Shown here in pieces: positions 42,830 to 52,053 of a stretch of DNA of 64,000 nucleotides (positions are counted from its first letter, which is position 1; the number at the start of each line of letters is the position of its first letter). The position numbers and the translations under genes are program-made. The notes beneath the pieces are model-generated. The model saw nothing but the letters and a program-made list of their open reading frames with translations. It made no database searches and was not told the origin of the DNA. Source of the DNA: Streptomyces sp. NBRC 110035 (GTDB lineage: Bacteria > Actinomycetota > Actinomycetes > Streptomycetales > Streptomycetaceae); contig NZ_BBNN01000024.1 in the NCBI RefSeq assembly GCF_000829695.1, positions 1 to 64,000 on the forward strand. The letters are read 5' to 3'.

Positions 42830-43272
42830 CCGGCGAGACGGCTCCCGGAACCCCTTACGGGTCGCTGACCAGTAGGTGTGCCTTGGTCAAGATGGTCACG
42901 ACCATGACGAGCCGATGACGCCGTACGCCATCGCCGCATCACTCGTCGTCGGTGGCGTCCTTGTCGCGCAGCGCGCGCAGGCCGTCCGGCGGCTCAGGGG
43001 CCGGAAGGGATACCGGCCGAGCATGCTGGTGCGGTGCCGTACGAACGGCGGGAGGCGGGCGACGTCCTCGTCGCGGGCATCGCCAACCGCCGTACCGCCG
43101 CTACTCACGACCGCCCTGACAGACGACCGAATATGACTGTCCGAGGCGTTGACCAGAAAGCGCTTACCCCCTACGTTCCGTTCAGCGATGTGAACCGGCC
43201 TGGGCAGCGCGGTGCCGCCCCGGGCCCTCCACATCGCCACGTCCCCCACATCACGACAGAAGGAACCGGAAC
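42830..43272. other. Gap between LysR and pectate lyase genes
   Basis: About 440 bp. A short frame from 42915, 'MTPYAIAASLVVGGVLVAQR', begins with a membrane-like helix but soon turns into low-complexity sequence, so I do not call it. No strong hairpin or repeat is visible. The end should contain the pectate lyase promoter. Confidence 0.45.
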
Positions 43273-44076
43273 ATGACTTCCGCGACACGACCACGCGCCC
43301 GCGGGCGCGCGCCGACCGGAGCGCTGGCCACCCTCGGCCTCTCGGTTGGCATGATCATGACTACCGGGGTGTCCTCGGCGAGCGCCGCCACCTGGCCGAC
43401 CCCGAACGGCAGTGAGGGCGTCTCCTCCACCATCTCGGTGTCCGGCACCAAGGACTACGGGATGAAGCGCCTCTACGGCACCGGCGACCTGGGCTCGGGC
43501 GGTCAGGACGAGGACCAGGGACCGATCCTGCAGCTGGCGGACGGCGCGGTCCTGAAGAACGTCGTCCTCGGCGCCCCCGCGGCAGACGGCATCCACTGCA
43601 CGGGCTCCTGCACGCTGCAGAACGTGTGGTGGGAGGACGTCGGCGAGGACGCGGCCACGTTCAAGGGCAAGTCGTCGTCCTCGGTCTACACCGTCAGCGG
43701 CGGCGGGGCCAAGGAAGCCAGTGACAAGGTGTTCCAGTTCAACGGCGCCGGCACGCTGAACGTGTCGAACTTCGCGGTCAAGAACTTCGGCACCTTCGTG
43801 CGCTCCTGCGGCAACTGCTCGACACAGTACAAGCGCACGATCAACCTCAACACCGTCGAGGTGAGCTGGAAGGGCGGCAGGATCGCCGGCATCAACACCA
43901 ACTACGGCGACAGCGCGACCCTGCGCAACATCAGGATCGTCGGGGACAGCAGCAAGAAGATCGTCCCCTGCCAGAAGTACATCGGCAACAACACCGGCGC
44001 CGAGCCGGGCAGCAACGGTTCCGGTGCCGACGGTACGTACTGCAAGTACGCGTCGTCCGACATCACCTACCAGTAG
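43273..44076 (+). CDS. Secreted pectate lyase, family PL3
   Basis: 267 residues. The signal region 'TLGLSVGMIMTTGVSSASAA' ends at an A-x-A site before 'TWPTPNG'. The mature enzyme is a parallel beta-helix: 'DQGPILQLADGAVLKNVVLG', 'ADGIHCTGSCTLQNVWWEDV', 'GEDAATFKG' and 'VRSCGNCSTQYKRTINLNTV', the PL3 core with its acidic calcium site and paired cysteines. It cleaves polygalacturonate by beta-elimination. It stands alone with a terminator behind it. Confidence 0.93.
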   Translation: MTSATRPRARGRAPTGALATLGLSVGMIMTTGVSSASAATWPTPNGSEGVSSTISVSGTKDYGMKRLYGTGDLGSGGQDEDQGPILQLADGAVLKNVVLGAPAADGIHCTGSCTLQNVWWEDVGEDAATFKGKSSSSVYTVSGGGAKEASDKVFQFNGAGTLNVSNFAVKNFGTFVRSCGNCSTQYKRTINLNTVEVSWKGGRIAGINTNYGDSATLRNIRIVGDSSKKIVPCQKYIGNNTGAEPGSNGSGADGTYCKYASSDITYQ

Positions 44077-44105
44077 CCCTTCCGACAGCCCCCCACGGTG
44101 AGGGT

Positions 44106-44148
44106 GGCGGCCGTGCACGGCTCCCGCGTGGCGCTGCGCACGGCCGCC
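44106..44148 (+). terminator. Hairpin terminator of the pectate lyase gene
   Basis: GGCGGCCGTGC pairs perfectly with GCACGGCCGCC (11 bp), 30 bp after the stop codon. Confidence 0.75.
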
Positions 44149-44342
44149 GTCCTCTGTCCGACGGCCGTCCCTCGCCCGCCCCACGCCTTTCCCCGGCGGC
44201 TCCGCCGCCCCCGCCTCACGTTCCGCCGCACCGCTTTGACCTGCGTCGGCGCCTGATCCTGAGGTGACTGTCAGTGGTGGGGTGCAGACTTACGGATGTC
44301 CTGAACGAGGGCGTCGACGAAGACGTCGCGGAGGTGATCGGC

Positions 44343-45428
44343 ATGTCCGAGGTACTGCTCGCCGTGGGCACCCGTAAAGGTCTGTTCATCGGGCGTCGGC
44401 AGGGGAACCACTGGGAGTTCGACGAAAGTCCCTACTTCAACGCGCAGGCGGTGTACTCGGTCGCCGTCGACACCCGCGGCGCGGTCCCGCGGCTGCTGGT
44501 CGGCGGTGACAGCGCGCACTGGGGCCCGTCCGTGTTCCACTCCGACGACCTGGGCCGGTCGTGGACCGAACCGGCGCGGCCCGCCGTCAAGTTCCCCAAG
44601 GACACGGGGGCGTCACTGGAGCGGGTCTGGCAGCTCCATCCGGCGGCCGCGGAGCCGGACGTGGTGTACGCGGGCACCGAACCGGCGGCGCTCTACCGCT
44701 CGGAGGACCGCGGGGAGACCTTCGACCTGGTCCGGCCGCTGTGGGAGCACCCGACCCGCTCCAAGTGGGTTCCGGGCGGCGGCGGCGAGGGCCTGCACAC
44801 CGTGCTGACCGACGAGCGGGATCCGCGGGCGGTGACGGTCGCCGTGTCCACGGCGGGCGTGTTCCGCACGCTGGACGGCGGTTCGAGCTGGGCCCCGTCC
44901 AACTCGGGTGTCTCCGCGGTGTTCCTGCCGGATCCGAACCCGGAGTTCGGCCAGTGCGTGCACAAGGTGGCCCGGGACGCGGTGACACCGGACCGGCTGT
45001 ACCTGCAGAACCACTGGGGTGTGTACCGCAGCGACGACGCGGGCGCGCAGTGGACGGACATCGGTGCCGGACTGCCGTCGACGTTCGGTTTCACGGTCGT
45101 GGCCCATCCGTGTCGGGGGGACACGGCGTACGTGTTCCCGATCAACGCCGACTCCGACCGCGTACCGGCCGACCGACGCTGCCGCGTCTACCGCACGACG
45201 GACGCGGGCCGGAGCTGGGAGCCGCTCGGCGCGGGCCTGCCGCAGGGCGACCATTACGGCACGGTGCTGCGCGACGCGATGTGCCACGACGGCGCCGACC
45301 CGGCGGGGGTGTACTTCGGCAACCGCAACGGCGAGGTGTACGCGTCGGCGGACGACGGCGACAGCTGGCAGCAGCTCGCCGCGCACCTGCCGGACGTGCT
45401 GTGCGTCCGGGCCGCGGTGCTTGCCTGA
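44343..45428 (+). CDS. BNR/sialidase-like beta-propeller protein
   Basis: 361 residues without signal peptide. BNR (Asp-box) repeats of form S-x-D-x-G-x-x-W recur: 'VFHSDDLGRSWTEP', 'LYRSEDRGETFD', 'VFRTLDGGSSWAP', 'VYRSDDAGAQWTDIG', 'VYRTTDAGRSWEPLG' and 'VYASADDGDSWQQLA'. These fold as a propeller as in exo-sialidases and WD40/YVTN-like proteins. No catalytic sialidase triad can be fixed from sequence, so the role is unknown. The ATG has GAGGTG six bases upstream. Confidence 0.85.
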   Translation: MSEVLLAVGTRKGLFIGRRQGNHWEFDESPYFNAQAVYSVAVDTRGAVPRLLVGGDSAHWGPSVFHSDDLGRSWTEPARPAVKFPKDTGASLERVWQLHPAAAEPDVVYAGTEPAALYRSEDRGETFDLVRPLWEHPTRSKWVPGGGGEGLHTVLTDERDPRAVTVAVSTAGVFRTLDGGSSWAPSNSGVSAVFLPDPNPEFGQCVHKVARDAVTPDRLYLQNHWGVYRSDDAGAQWTDIGAGLPSTFGFTVVAHPCRGDTAYVFPINADSDRVPADRRCRVYRTTDAGRSWEPLGAGLPQGDHYGTVLRDAMCHDGADPAGVYFGNRNGEVYASADDGDSWQQLAAHLPDVLCVRAAVLA

Positions 45429-45447
45429 GGGGCACGGCAAGCGTGCG

Positions 45448-45502
45448 GCACCGCCGGGCTCAAGGGCCCGGCTCTGAGCCGGGCCCTTGAGCCCGGCGGT
45501 GC
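45448..45502 (+). terminator. Very long perfect hairpin
   Basis: Two 27-base arms pair perfectly around a single T, 20 bp after the BNR gene. This is the strongest terminator-like structure in the window. No U-run follows. Confidence 0.85.
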
Positions 45503-45934
45503 CGGGGTGGGTCGGTGGTGGGTCAGGTGATGCGTCAGTCGGCCGTCGCCGGTCGCGGGCTGCCGTGAACCGCGGATGGCAGGGGCCGGTCACTGAGGCG
45601 AAGTCCGCCCGCGGGTCTTTCAGCCCCGAGATCGTCCACCGCCTGGAGGTCGAGCGCACCACCGTCGTGGCGGACGGCGCATCACCCTGACAGCGATCCC
45701 CCACCTCTGCCCTGCTTCGCAGGAGTCCGGTTCCTCCCGACCGAAGGCCGGAGCGTTCCCGGAGGTTCTCGGTGCCCCTGGACCGGCGGACCGGCACGCG
45801 TCGGCGTCCTCCGACACGGGGGGCGACACAGGTTGACGTCTCGTCGGGGCGAGCGCCCGGGCGGACGTCGGTTTGGTCGGGTGACGCCGGCCCTCTGGGG
45901 AGCCCGGGTCCTGCCGGGCCCCGTACCGACGGCT
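45503..45934. other. Gap upstream of the ung 3' end, no gene seen
   Basis: About 430 bp between the long hairpin and the stop of the uracil-DNA glycosylase gene. Short overlapping frames are Arg/Pro-rich shadows. I see no repeat or known motif. Confidence 0.5.
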
Positions 45935-46642
45935 CTAACCGGTCGGCGCGTCCGCCTCCCGGACGGACGGCAGCCGCCAGTCCACGGGGGTGGCGCCCTG
46001 CCGGACCAGGTAGTCGTTGGCCCGGCTGAACGGGCGCGAGCCGAAGAAGCCCCGGTCCGCCGACATGGGCGAGGGATGGGCCGACTCGATTGCGGGGTGG
46101 TCCCCGAGCAGCGGGCGCAGATTGCGCGCGTCCCTCCCCCACAGGATCGACACCAGGGGTCCGCCCCGCGCGGCGAGGGCACTGATGGCCTGCTCGGTGA
46201 CTTCCTCCCAGCCCTTGCCCCGGTGTGCGGCGGGCTTGCGCGGGGCGGTGGTGAGCGCCCGGTTGAGCAGCAGGACGCCCTGTTCGGTCCACGGGGTCAG
46301 GTCACCGTTGACGGGCCGGGGCAGGCCCAGGTCCGCGTTCAGCTCCCGGTAGATGTTCTCCAGGCTGCCCGGCAGCGACCGTACGTCCGGTGAGACCGCG
46401 AAGCTCAGTCCGATCGCCATTCCCGGTGTCGGATAGGGGTCCTGACCGACGATCAGAACCCTCACGTCGTCGAAGGGCTGCTGGAACGCCCGTAGGACAT
46501 TCGCTCCCGCCGGCAGGTAGGTGCGGCCGGCCGCGACCTCCGCGCGCAGGAAGTCCCCCATGGCCGCGACGCGTCCGGCCACCGGTTCCAGAGCCTTTGC
46601 CCAGCCGGGCTCAACAAGTTCGTGCAAGGGTCGTGGTGCCAC
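45935..46642 (-). CDS. ung: Uracil-DNA glycosylase, family 1
   Basis: 235 residues. Motif A '[20 protein letters not shown]' holds the catalytic Asp68; motif B '[20 protein letters not shown]' holds His189 and the minor-groove Leu-loop equivalent. '[11 protein letters not shown]' and '[13 protein letters not shown]' supply the uracil-recognition Asn and the barrel. It removes uracil from DNA to begin base-excision repair. Monocistronic and divergent from the sugar kinase gene. Confidence 0.97.
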   Translation of the reverse strand: MAPRPLHELVEPGWAKALEPVAGRVAAMGDFLRAEVAAGRTYLPAGANVLRAFQQPFDDVRVLIVGQDPYPTPGMAIGLSFAVSPDVRSLPGSLENIYRELNADLGLPRPVNGDLTPWTEQGVLLLNRALTTAPRKPAAHRGKGWEEVTEQAISALAARGGPLVSILWGRDARNLRPLLGDHPAIESAHPSPMSADRGFFGSRPFSRANDYLVRQGATPVDWRLPSVREADAPTG

Positions 46643-46774
46643 GGTCGATCACTCTACTGGCTGCCACCGACATGCCCTGCCCGGCAGCCCGCTCCCGGTG
46701 TCGGGGCGTCCCGGGACGCTACTCTTCCTCCCCGTCGAGGTAGAGACAGAGGCCCGGGAAGAGAGGGGAGCCCG

Positions 46775-47875
46775 TTGCGTCCGTCCGACAACGGTCTGCC
46801 GACGAGCGGCCGGCCGAGCAGCGGTCAGCCGGCCCGGCAGGGGACGGCGGCGGCAGGCGCGCGGGACGCCGGGCCCGGATTCGTCGCCGTGGACTCCGGG
46901 GGCTCGGGACTGCGGGTCGTCGTCGGTGCCGTCGGGCGCGGTCCGCTCGCCCGGGGCACCTCCGGGAAGCCGGTGCGGACCGGCTCCCGGGGGATCGACC
47001 CCGGCCATTTGATGGAACAACTGGTGCCCATGGCAAGGGAACTGGCCGCCGGGGCCGGCGTCGGCCGACTGGACACGGCGGCCGTCGGTGCGGCCGGGCT
47101 GGCCAGTCTCGGGGACGCGCTGCGCGCCGAGCTGCCGGGGGCGCTTGCCCGGGAACTGGGAGTGCGTCGCGTCGCGCTGGCCGCGGACGCCGTCACCGCG
47201 TACGTCGGCGCCCTGGGGCCGCGGCCGGGTGCCGTGGTCGCCGCCGGTACGGGCCTGATCGCCGTCGGCACCGACCTGGCCGGCTGGCGCCGGGCGGACG
47301 GCTGGGGGCATCTGCTCGGCGACTGCGGCGGCGGCGCGTGGATCGGGCGGGCCGGCCTGGAGGCGGCGCTGCGCGCGCATGACGGACGGGACGGCGGCTC
47401 CGGGCTGCTGCTGGAGTGCGCCGAGAGGATGTTCGGCCCGGCGGCGTCCCTTCCCGGCCGTCTGTATCCGCGTACCGACCGGGCGGCCGTCCTCGCCTCC
47501 TTCGCGCCCCGGGTGGCCGAGTGCGCCGGCAGTGACGCCGTCGCCGCGGGCATTCTGCGGTCGGCCGCCCGGCACATGGCGGACTCGGCGGCGGCCGTCT
47601 GCCCGGAGCCGGGCTCGGGCGAGCCACTGGTGGCGTTCACCGGAGGGCTGCTCGACCTGGGCGATCCCCTCCTCGTACCCCTGGGCGAGGAGCTGGCGAA
47701 ACGGTTGCCGCGGGCACGGCGGCTGGCCGCGGAAGGAGATCCGTTGCACGGGGCGGTCCGTATCGCCACCGACCTCGCGACGGATTCGTTCACCCTTCCG
47801 GATGACGAGAAGATGCTGTGCGTGACGAGCCCGGCAGGTGAGGGCTGCACCGGTGCGCCCGATGTCCGCACATAA
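46775..47875 (+). CDS. BadF/BadG/BcrA/BcrD-type ATPase, N-acetylglucosamine kinase-like
   Basis: 366 residues from TTG with GGGGAG four bases upstream. The ASKHA phosphate-1 motif is 'FVAVDSGGSGLRVVVGAVGR'; 'VALAADAVTAYVGALG' carries the catalytic Asp region; 'AVVAAGTGLIAVGTD' and 'GWGHLLGDCGGGAWIGRAGL' form phosphate-2 and the hinge; 'VAFTGGLLDLG' is the adenosine motif. This is the layout of N-acetylglucosamine kinases. The first 30 residues are low-complexity. The substrate is inferred from family only. Confidence 0.85.
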   Translation: MRPSDNGLPTSGRPSSGQPARQGTAAAGARDAGPGFVAVDSGGSGLRVVVGAVGRGPLARGTSGKPVRTGSRGIDPGHLMEQLVPMARELAAGAGVGRLDTAAVGAAGLASLGDALRAELPGALARELGVRRVALAADAVTAYVGALGPRPGAVVAAGTGLIAVGTDLAGWRRADGWGHLLGDCGGGAWIGRAGLEAALRAHDGRDGGSGLLLECAERMFGPAASLPGRLYPRTDRAAVLASFAPRVAECAGSDAVAAGILRSAARHMADSAAAVCPEPGSGEPLVAFTGGLLDLGDPLLVPLGEELAKRLPRARRLAAEGDPLHGAVRIATDLATDSFTLPDDEKMLCVTSPAGEGCTGAPDVRT

Positions 47876-47959
47876 CACATCAGACAAATAAGGACGTAGT
47901 CCGCGCAGGCGCACCCTCCCCGAACAGGGGAGTCCGGGAAACCACTAACATTCCGCTCC

Positions 47960-48883
47960 ATGAGTACCCCCACTGGGCCTGCGTCCGGCCTGCCAGTACG
48001 AATGCCGCGCCCCCGCCAGCCCGGACGGCACCGCCGTCCCGAGCCTCTGGTGGCTCCCGAGGGCGCGCCCGCGCTCGTCCTCGCCGTGCCGGGTACTCCC
48101 AGCAGCGCCACCCGCTCCCTCGCCGACGAGGTCATCAGCATCGCCCGTTCCGAGCTGCCCGGCCTGGACGCCCGGATCGGTTACCTCGACGGGGACGACG
48201 CGGAGTTCCCCACGCTGCAGTCGGTGCTGGCGTACGCCGCCGAGGAGCGCGCCGCCCGCTTCGAACAGGCGCGCGCGGCCGGTATGGACGTCAAGGAGCC
48301 GGACGGCCCCGTCGCCGTCGTCGTGCCGCTGCTCGCCGGTCCGGACAGCGCGCTGCTGCGCCAGGTCCGTCAGGCCGTGATGGACAGCCGTGTGGCCGCC
48401 GAGCTGACCGACGTCCTCGGTCCGCACCCGCTGCTCGCGGAGGCGCTGCACGTACGGCTGTCCGAGGCGGGGCTGGCCCGCGCCGACCGCGCTCGCCTGT
48501 TCACCGTGGCGACCGCGGCGGACGGCATCGTCCTCGCCTCCGTGGGCGGTGACGAGGCCGTGCAGGCGGCCGGGATCACCGGCATGCTGCTCGCCGCGCG
48601 CCTCGCCGTGCCGGTGATGGCGGCGGCCCTGGACGAGGAGGGCTCGATCGCGTCGGTGGCCGAGCAACTGCGGAACTCCGGTTCGCAGCAGCTGGCGCTC
48701 GCGCCCTACCTGATCGGTCCCGAGATCGACGCGAGCCTGGTCGAGGAGGCCGCGAAGGAGCTGGGCTGCCCCGCCGCCGAGGCGCTGGGCCCCTACCCGG
48801 CGATCGGCAAGCTCGCCCTGGCCAAGTACACCTCCGCGCTGGGCATCAGCCCGCAGCAGACGCAGAGCACTCCGGCGCACTGA
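47960..48883 (+). CDS. Sirohydrochlorin chelatase-like (CbiX) protein
   Basis: 307 residues. Two CbiX-like halves are visible: 'PALVLAVPGTPSSATRSLAD' with 'VAVVVPLLAGPDSALLRQVR', then 'TDVLGPHPLLAEALHVRL' and 'QLALAPYLIGPEIDASLVEE'. Chelatases of this fold insert iron or cobalt into sirohydrochlorin. The usual His at the end of the first strand is replaced by Pro ('AVPGT'), so metal binding may differ or be lost. No sirohaem or cobalamin genes are adjacent. Confidence 0.8.
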   Translation: MSTPTGPASGLPVRMPRPRQPGRHRRPEPLVAPEGAPALVLAVPGTPSSATRSLADEVISIARSELPGLDARIGYLDGDDAEFPTLQSVLAYAAEERAARFEQARAAGMDVKEPDGPVAVVVPLLAGPDSALLRQVRQAVMDSRVAAELTDVLGPHPLLAEALHVRLSEAGLARADRARLFTVATAADGIVLASVGGDEAVQAAGITGMLLAARLAVPVMAAALDEEGSIASVAEQLRNSGSQQLALAPYLIGPEIDASLVEEAAKELGCPAAEALGPYPAIGKLALAKYTSALGISPQQTQSTPAH

Positions 48884-48925
48884 CCCCGGGCGGGCTCATC
48901 CGCTCCACGACGCAGACGCCGAACA

Positions 48926-48952
48926 GGCCCGCTCCGGTCACCGGGGCGGGCC
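48926..48952 (+). terminator. Hairpin terminator
   Basis: GGCCCGCTCCGG and CCGGGGCGGGCC form a 12-bp stem with one G-T pair and a TCA loop, then CTTTC, 43 bp after the chelatase-like gene. Confidence 0.8.
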
Positions 48953-49019
48953 TTTCGGCGTGCACGGCCGGGTGCGTGCGGACCGGGTACGTGCGACCGG
49001 GTGCGGGCGGGCGGAGCGC

Positions 49020-50138
49020 TCAGCCCACGACCACGCAGGACGCCGCCGTCACAGGGATCGAGCCGCGGCGCCTGGGCATCCCGGTGTCCGGGTCGAGCGC
49101 GAACCAGGTCACGTTCCCGGAACGCTCGTTCGCCACGTACAGGAAGCCGTGGGACTCGACGAGCGCGCGAGGCCAGTGGCCGCCGCAGGGCACGGTGGCG
49201 ATCAGCCGCAGACCGGGCGTCCCGTCCGCCCCTGCCACCCCGTCGCCTGCGTCCGGGCGGTCGGCGACCTCGAACACCGACAGGACGTCCTCTCCGCGGG
49301 TCGCGGTCCATACGAAGCGGCCGTCGGGCGAGACGGCGACGCCCGACGGGTAGGCGTCGCCGGACGGGACACCGGGCAGGACGGGGATCTCGGCGAGTGG
49401 TCGCAGCGTGCCCTCGGCGGCGTCCCAGCGGCAGACGGTCAGGGTGGGGCTGAGTTCGTGGAGGAGGTACGCGCGCGTGCCGTCCGGGTGGAAGGCCAGG
49501 TGGCGCGGGCCCGAGCCGGCGCGTAGTGCCACCTCGCCGTGCGGCGCGGGAGTCCCGTCGGCCGGCGCGTACACCCGTACCGAGTCCGTGCCGAGGTCGA
49601 CGGCGACCGCCCAGCGGCCACTCGGGTCGGGCTGCACCTGGTGGGTGTGCGACCGCTGCCGGCGGCCGCCCGGTCCGGTGTGCGGGAACACCCCGGACGC
49701 GGAGCGTGCCAGGCTCCCGTCGGCGCGGACGGGGACGGCGGTGACGCTGCCCGAGCCGTAGTTGGCGGTGAGGACGTGTCCGGCGAAGAGGCAGAGGTGG
49801 GTCGGCCCGTCCCCGTGGACCGGCACTGCGGACCCGGCCTGCTCCGGCACGCCCCCCGCGCCCCCGGTGCCGTCCCCTGCACCGTCCTCGGCCCCGGGCA
49901 GCCGGAACGCGGCCACGGCCCCTTCGGCCGTCTCACTGACCGCGTAGAGCGTCCGCCCGTCGGGCGAGAGCGCCAGGCAGGAGGGGTCGGGCAGGCCGTT
50001 CACGGTGCTCAGGACGGTCAGGGCGCCGTCGTCGGGGCTGAGGTCTGCGGTGACGAGGCCCGGACCGCCGGCCGTCGTGAACGATCCGATGAAAGCCCGC
50101 CGCCGTCGTCCGCCGTCCGTCACGCCCGTGTCCCCCAC
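49020..50138 (-). CDS. Lactonase-family (6-phosphogluconolactonase-like) propeller protein
   Basis: 372 residues. A seven-bladed propeller of the Lactonase/YVTN type: 'AFIGSFTTAGGPGLVTADLS', 'LSPDGRTLYAVSETAEGAVA', 'HLCLFAGHVLTANYGSGSV', 'DPSGRWAVAVDLGTDSVRVY', 'PRHLAFHPDGTRAYLLHELS' and 'PDGRFVWTATRGEDVLSVF'. Such enzymes hydrolyse sugar lactones; the related 3-carboxymuconate cyclase activity is an alternative. The GTG at 50138 was chosen because AGGAG lies five bases upstream. No signal peptide. Confidence 0.87.
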   Translation of the reverse strand: MGDTGVTDGGRRRRAFIGSFTTAGGPGLVTADLSPDDGALTVLSTVNGLPDPSCLALSPDGRTLYAVSETAEGAVAAFRLPGAEDGAGDGTGGAGGVPEQAGSAVPVHGDGPTHLCLFAGHVLTANYGSGSVTAVPVRADGSLARSASGVFPHTGPGGRRQRSHTHQVQPDPSGRWAVAVDLGTDSVRVYAPADGTPAPHGEVALRAGSGPRHLAFHPDGTRAYLLHELSPTLTVCRWDAAEGTLRPLAEIPVLPGVPSGDAYPSGVAVSPDGRFVWTATRGEDVLSVFEVADRPDAGDGVAGADGTPGLRLIATVPCGGHWPRALVESHGFLYVANERSGNVTWFALDPDTGMPRRRGSIPVTAASCVVVG

Positions 50139-50245
50139 GCTCACTCCTGGTCCCCTCTCGCTTCCCGCCGACCGGGGTGACGCTAGCAGCCGGTCCCCAA
50201 AGGTCTGGACCAGGAGTTCGCTCCCGTCCGCTCGGGCCATCGCCC

Positions 50246-51736
50246 TCAGGCCCCGGCCAGCGGAGACCCGGAAGGGGCCCGCAGGGGCGCGGCGAGTTCG
50301 GCGAGAGCCCGCTCCAGGCCGTGGAGATGGGCCAGGGCCGGTTCCGTCGCCGCCGGGGGCGTCCGTACGGCGATGCCGTCCCGGCCGTCGGTGAGCGCCT
50401 CGACCGCCCTCTCCACGCGTCGGCACGCACCGGCCAGGCGGGCGTCGTGGGAGGCCTCAGGATCGGCGGCGACGAGCACCAGGCCGCGGATCTCCCGGGC
50501 GCAGTCGTCGAGCAGCGCGAGAACCGCGCGGGCGCGCCGCTTGCGGCCGAGCATCGGGTTCAGCGGGTGTACGAGGGGGGCGACCGAGAGCCGCACCCGG
50601 GCGAGCAGCTGTTCCAGCTCGGCCACCTTCGGCGCCGGGTCTGCCCCCTCGGCTCCCGCCAGCCGCGCGGCCGCCTCCGCGGTACACGCGTGGACGCACC
50701 GCAGGGCCCGCTGGATCCAGGCGTCGGTGACGCCGTGGGTGGTCACGGGCAGGACGAGGGCCACGGCCAGCCCGGCACCGAGCGCTCCGACGCCGGTCTC
50801 CACCACCCGCAGGGCCAGCAGCGCGGGGTCGAGCACGCCGAGGAGGCCGTAGAGCATGGCGGCGAGCAGCGTCACCCAGAGCATCATCCAGGTGTAGGAC
50901 ACGGAGGCCGTGTAGAAGATGCCGAAGACGCAGACCGCGACGACCAGCGTCGTGGCGAGCCCGTCGCCGTGCGCGGGGACCGCGACGAGCAGGCCGAGGC
51001 CGATGCCGATGACGGTGCCCAGCACCCGCCGGAAGCCCCGGACCAGGGTCTCGCCGCGCGAGGTGGTGTTGACGAAGACCCACCAGGTGGCGCCGACGGC
51101 CCAGTACCAGCGCTCGCCGGACACCAGCTGGCCCACGACGAGCGCGAAGCCCGCGCCGGCCGTCGCCTGGACCGCCTGCCGCGTGGTCACGCGGGCCAGC
51201 CCGGTGCCGCCGGGGGCGGCGGGCACCACCGCGGGGGGCAGGCGGCGCTCGTAGCACCACAGCCCGAAGCGCACCGCGGCGGCGGTGGACACGGACAGCA
51301 GGACGGAGGCGTACAGCTCGGGCAGCTGGTCCGTGGTCGCGTGCAGGAACTGCGCCACGAAGTAGGTCATGAACGCGAACACGCCGAGGCTGTGCCCGCG
51401 CGGGCCCCAGCGCCGCACGTACACGCCCAGCCCGACCACGGCGAGGAAGGTGAGGTCCCGGGCCACCGGGTGGTCGTACAGCCCGGCCGCGGCGGCGAGT
51501 ACGGGCAGTCCGACGACGGGCAGCAGGGCGGTGGTGAGCGCCTGCCCGCGGACGGTGGCGTCGGTGACGGTGAACAGGGCCAGGAGGGCGGCGAGCCCGC
51601 CGGTGACGACGCCGGTGAGCGAGTGGCCGGCCAGGCCGCAGACGGCGACCGCCAGGCCGATGCCGAGCACGGCCCGCGCGGCGAAGCGCAGTCGCGTCCG
51701 GCCCGGGTCCGGAGCCGTGAACACCCTCTTCAACAC
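50246..51736 (-). CDS. FUSC-family membrane protein
   Basis: 496 residues with two sets of about five transmembrane helices, such as 'AARAVLGIGLAVAVCGLAGH' and 'TTRQAVQATAGAGFALVVGQ', the second including the FUSC signature 'RWYWAVGATWWVFVNTTSRG' and 'RGFRRVLGTVIGIGLGLLVA'. A cytoplasmic helical tail follows. Relatives (AaeB, YccS) are thought to export aromatic acids. GTG start with GAGGGG upstream; an ATG at 51853 would add 39 residues of weak composition. It diverges from an Lrp regulator that may control it. Confidence 0.88.
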   Translation of the reverse strand: MLKRVFTAPDPGRTRLRFAARAVLGIGLAVAVCGLAGHSLTGVVTGGLAALLALFTVTDATVRGQALTTALLPVVGLPVLAAAAGLYDHPVARDLTFLAVVGLGVYVRRWGPRGHSLGVFAFMTYFVAQFLHATTDQLPELYASVLLSVSTAAAVRFGLWCYERRLPPAVVPAAPGGTGLARVTTRQAVQATAGAGFALVVGQLVSGERWYWAVGATWWVFVNTTSRGETLVRGFRRVLGTVIGIGLGLLVAVPAHGDGLATTLVVAVCVFGIFYTASVSYTWMMLWVTLLAAMLYGLLGVLDPALLALRVVETGVGALGAGLAVALVLPVTTHGVTDAWIQRALRCVHACTAEAAARLAGAEGADPAPKVAELEQLLARVRLSVAPLVHPLNPMLGRKRRARAVLALLDDCAREIRGLVLVAADPEASHDARLAGACRRVERAVEALTDGRDGIAVRTPPAATEPALAHLHGLERALAELAAPLRAPSGSPLAGA

Positions 51737-52053
51737 TGCCGACCGCCCCTCGGAGAATCGTGGTGTGCGCGGATGCGCGGTTGCGTGCCATGACGCCGTT
51801 GCGCGCCGGCACGAGAAAGGCGCCGCGGAGTCCGCAGCGCCATCGATGCGCATATCTCAGCATCCCGGCCCCTGCTGGCTCAACTCTCCCTTCCCCGGTT
51901 GAGCCAATGGCACAGTAAGAGCCCTTGAGGAGTGGCCGATGGGGTACCAACGGCCGATGACGCGTGGCCCAACGATCCGGACGGGCGGGCGGCCATTGGT
52001 ACAGTCGGAAACGATCACCGGTGACGAGCCCGCAGGACAGGAGGCCGGGGGCC
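51737..52053. promoter_or_regulatory. Divergent FUSC-Lrp intergenic region
   Basis: About 317 bp with no gene. GGCTCAAC (51877-51884) pairs with GTTGAGCC (51899-51906). Two related elements, CCAATGGCACAGT near 51906 and CCATTGGTACAGT near 51993, may be binding sites of the adjacent Lrp protein. Assignment is by position and repetition only. Confidence 0.45.

Noticed and set aside
42915..43136. Short membrane-like ORF before the pectate lyase
   Set aside because: One hydrophobic helix then low-complexity sequence; no ribosome site.
45448..45502. Hairpin considered as an integron or phage attachment site
   Set aside because: Position just behind a stop codon and lack of any integrase or cassette nearby make a terminator-type role simpler.
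50177..51793. Plus-strand 538-codon frame opposite the FUSC gene
   Set aside because: His/Gly/Arg-rich antisense shadow without start signals.
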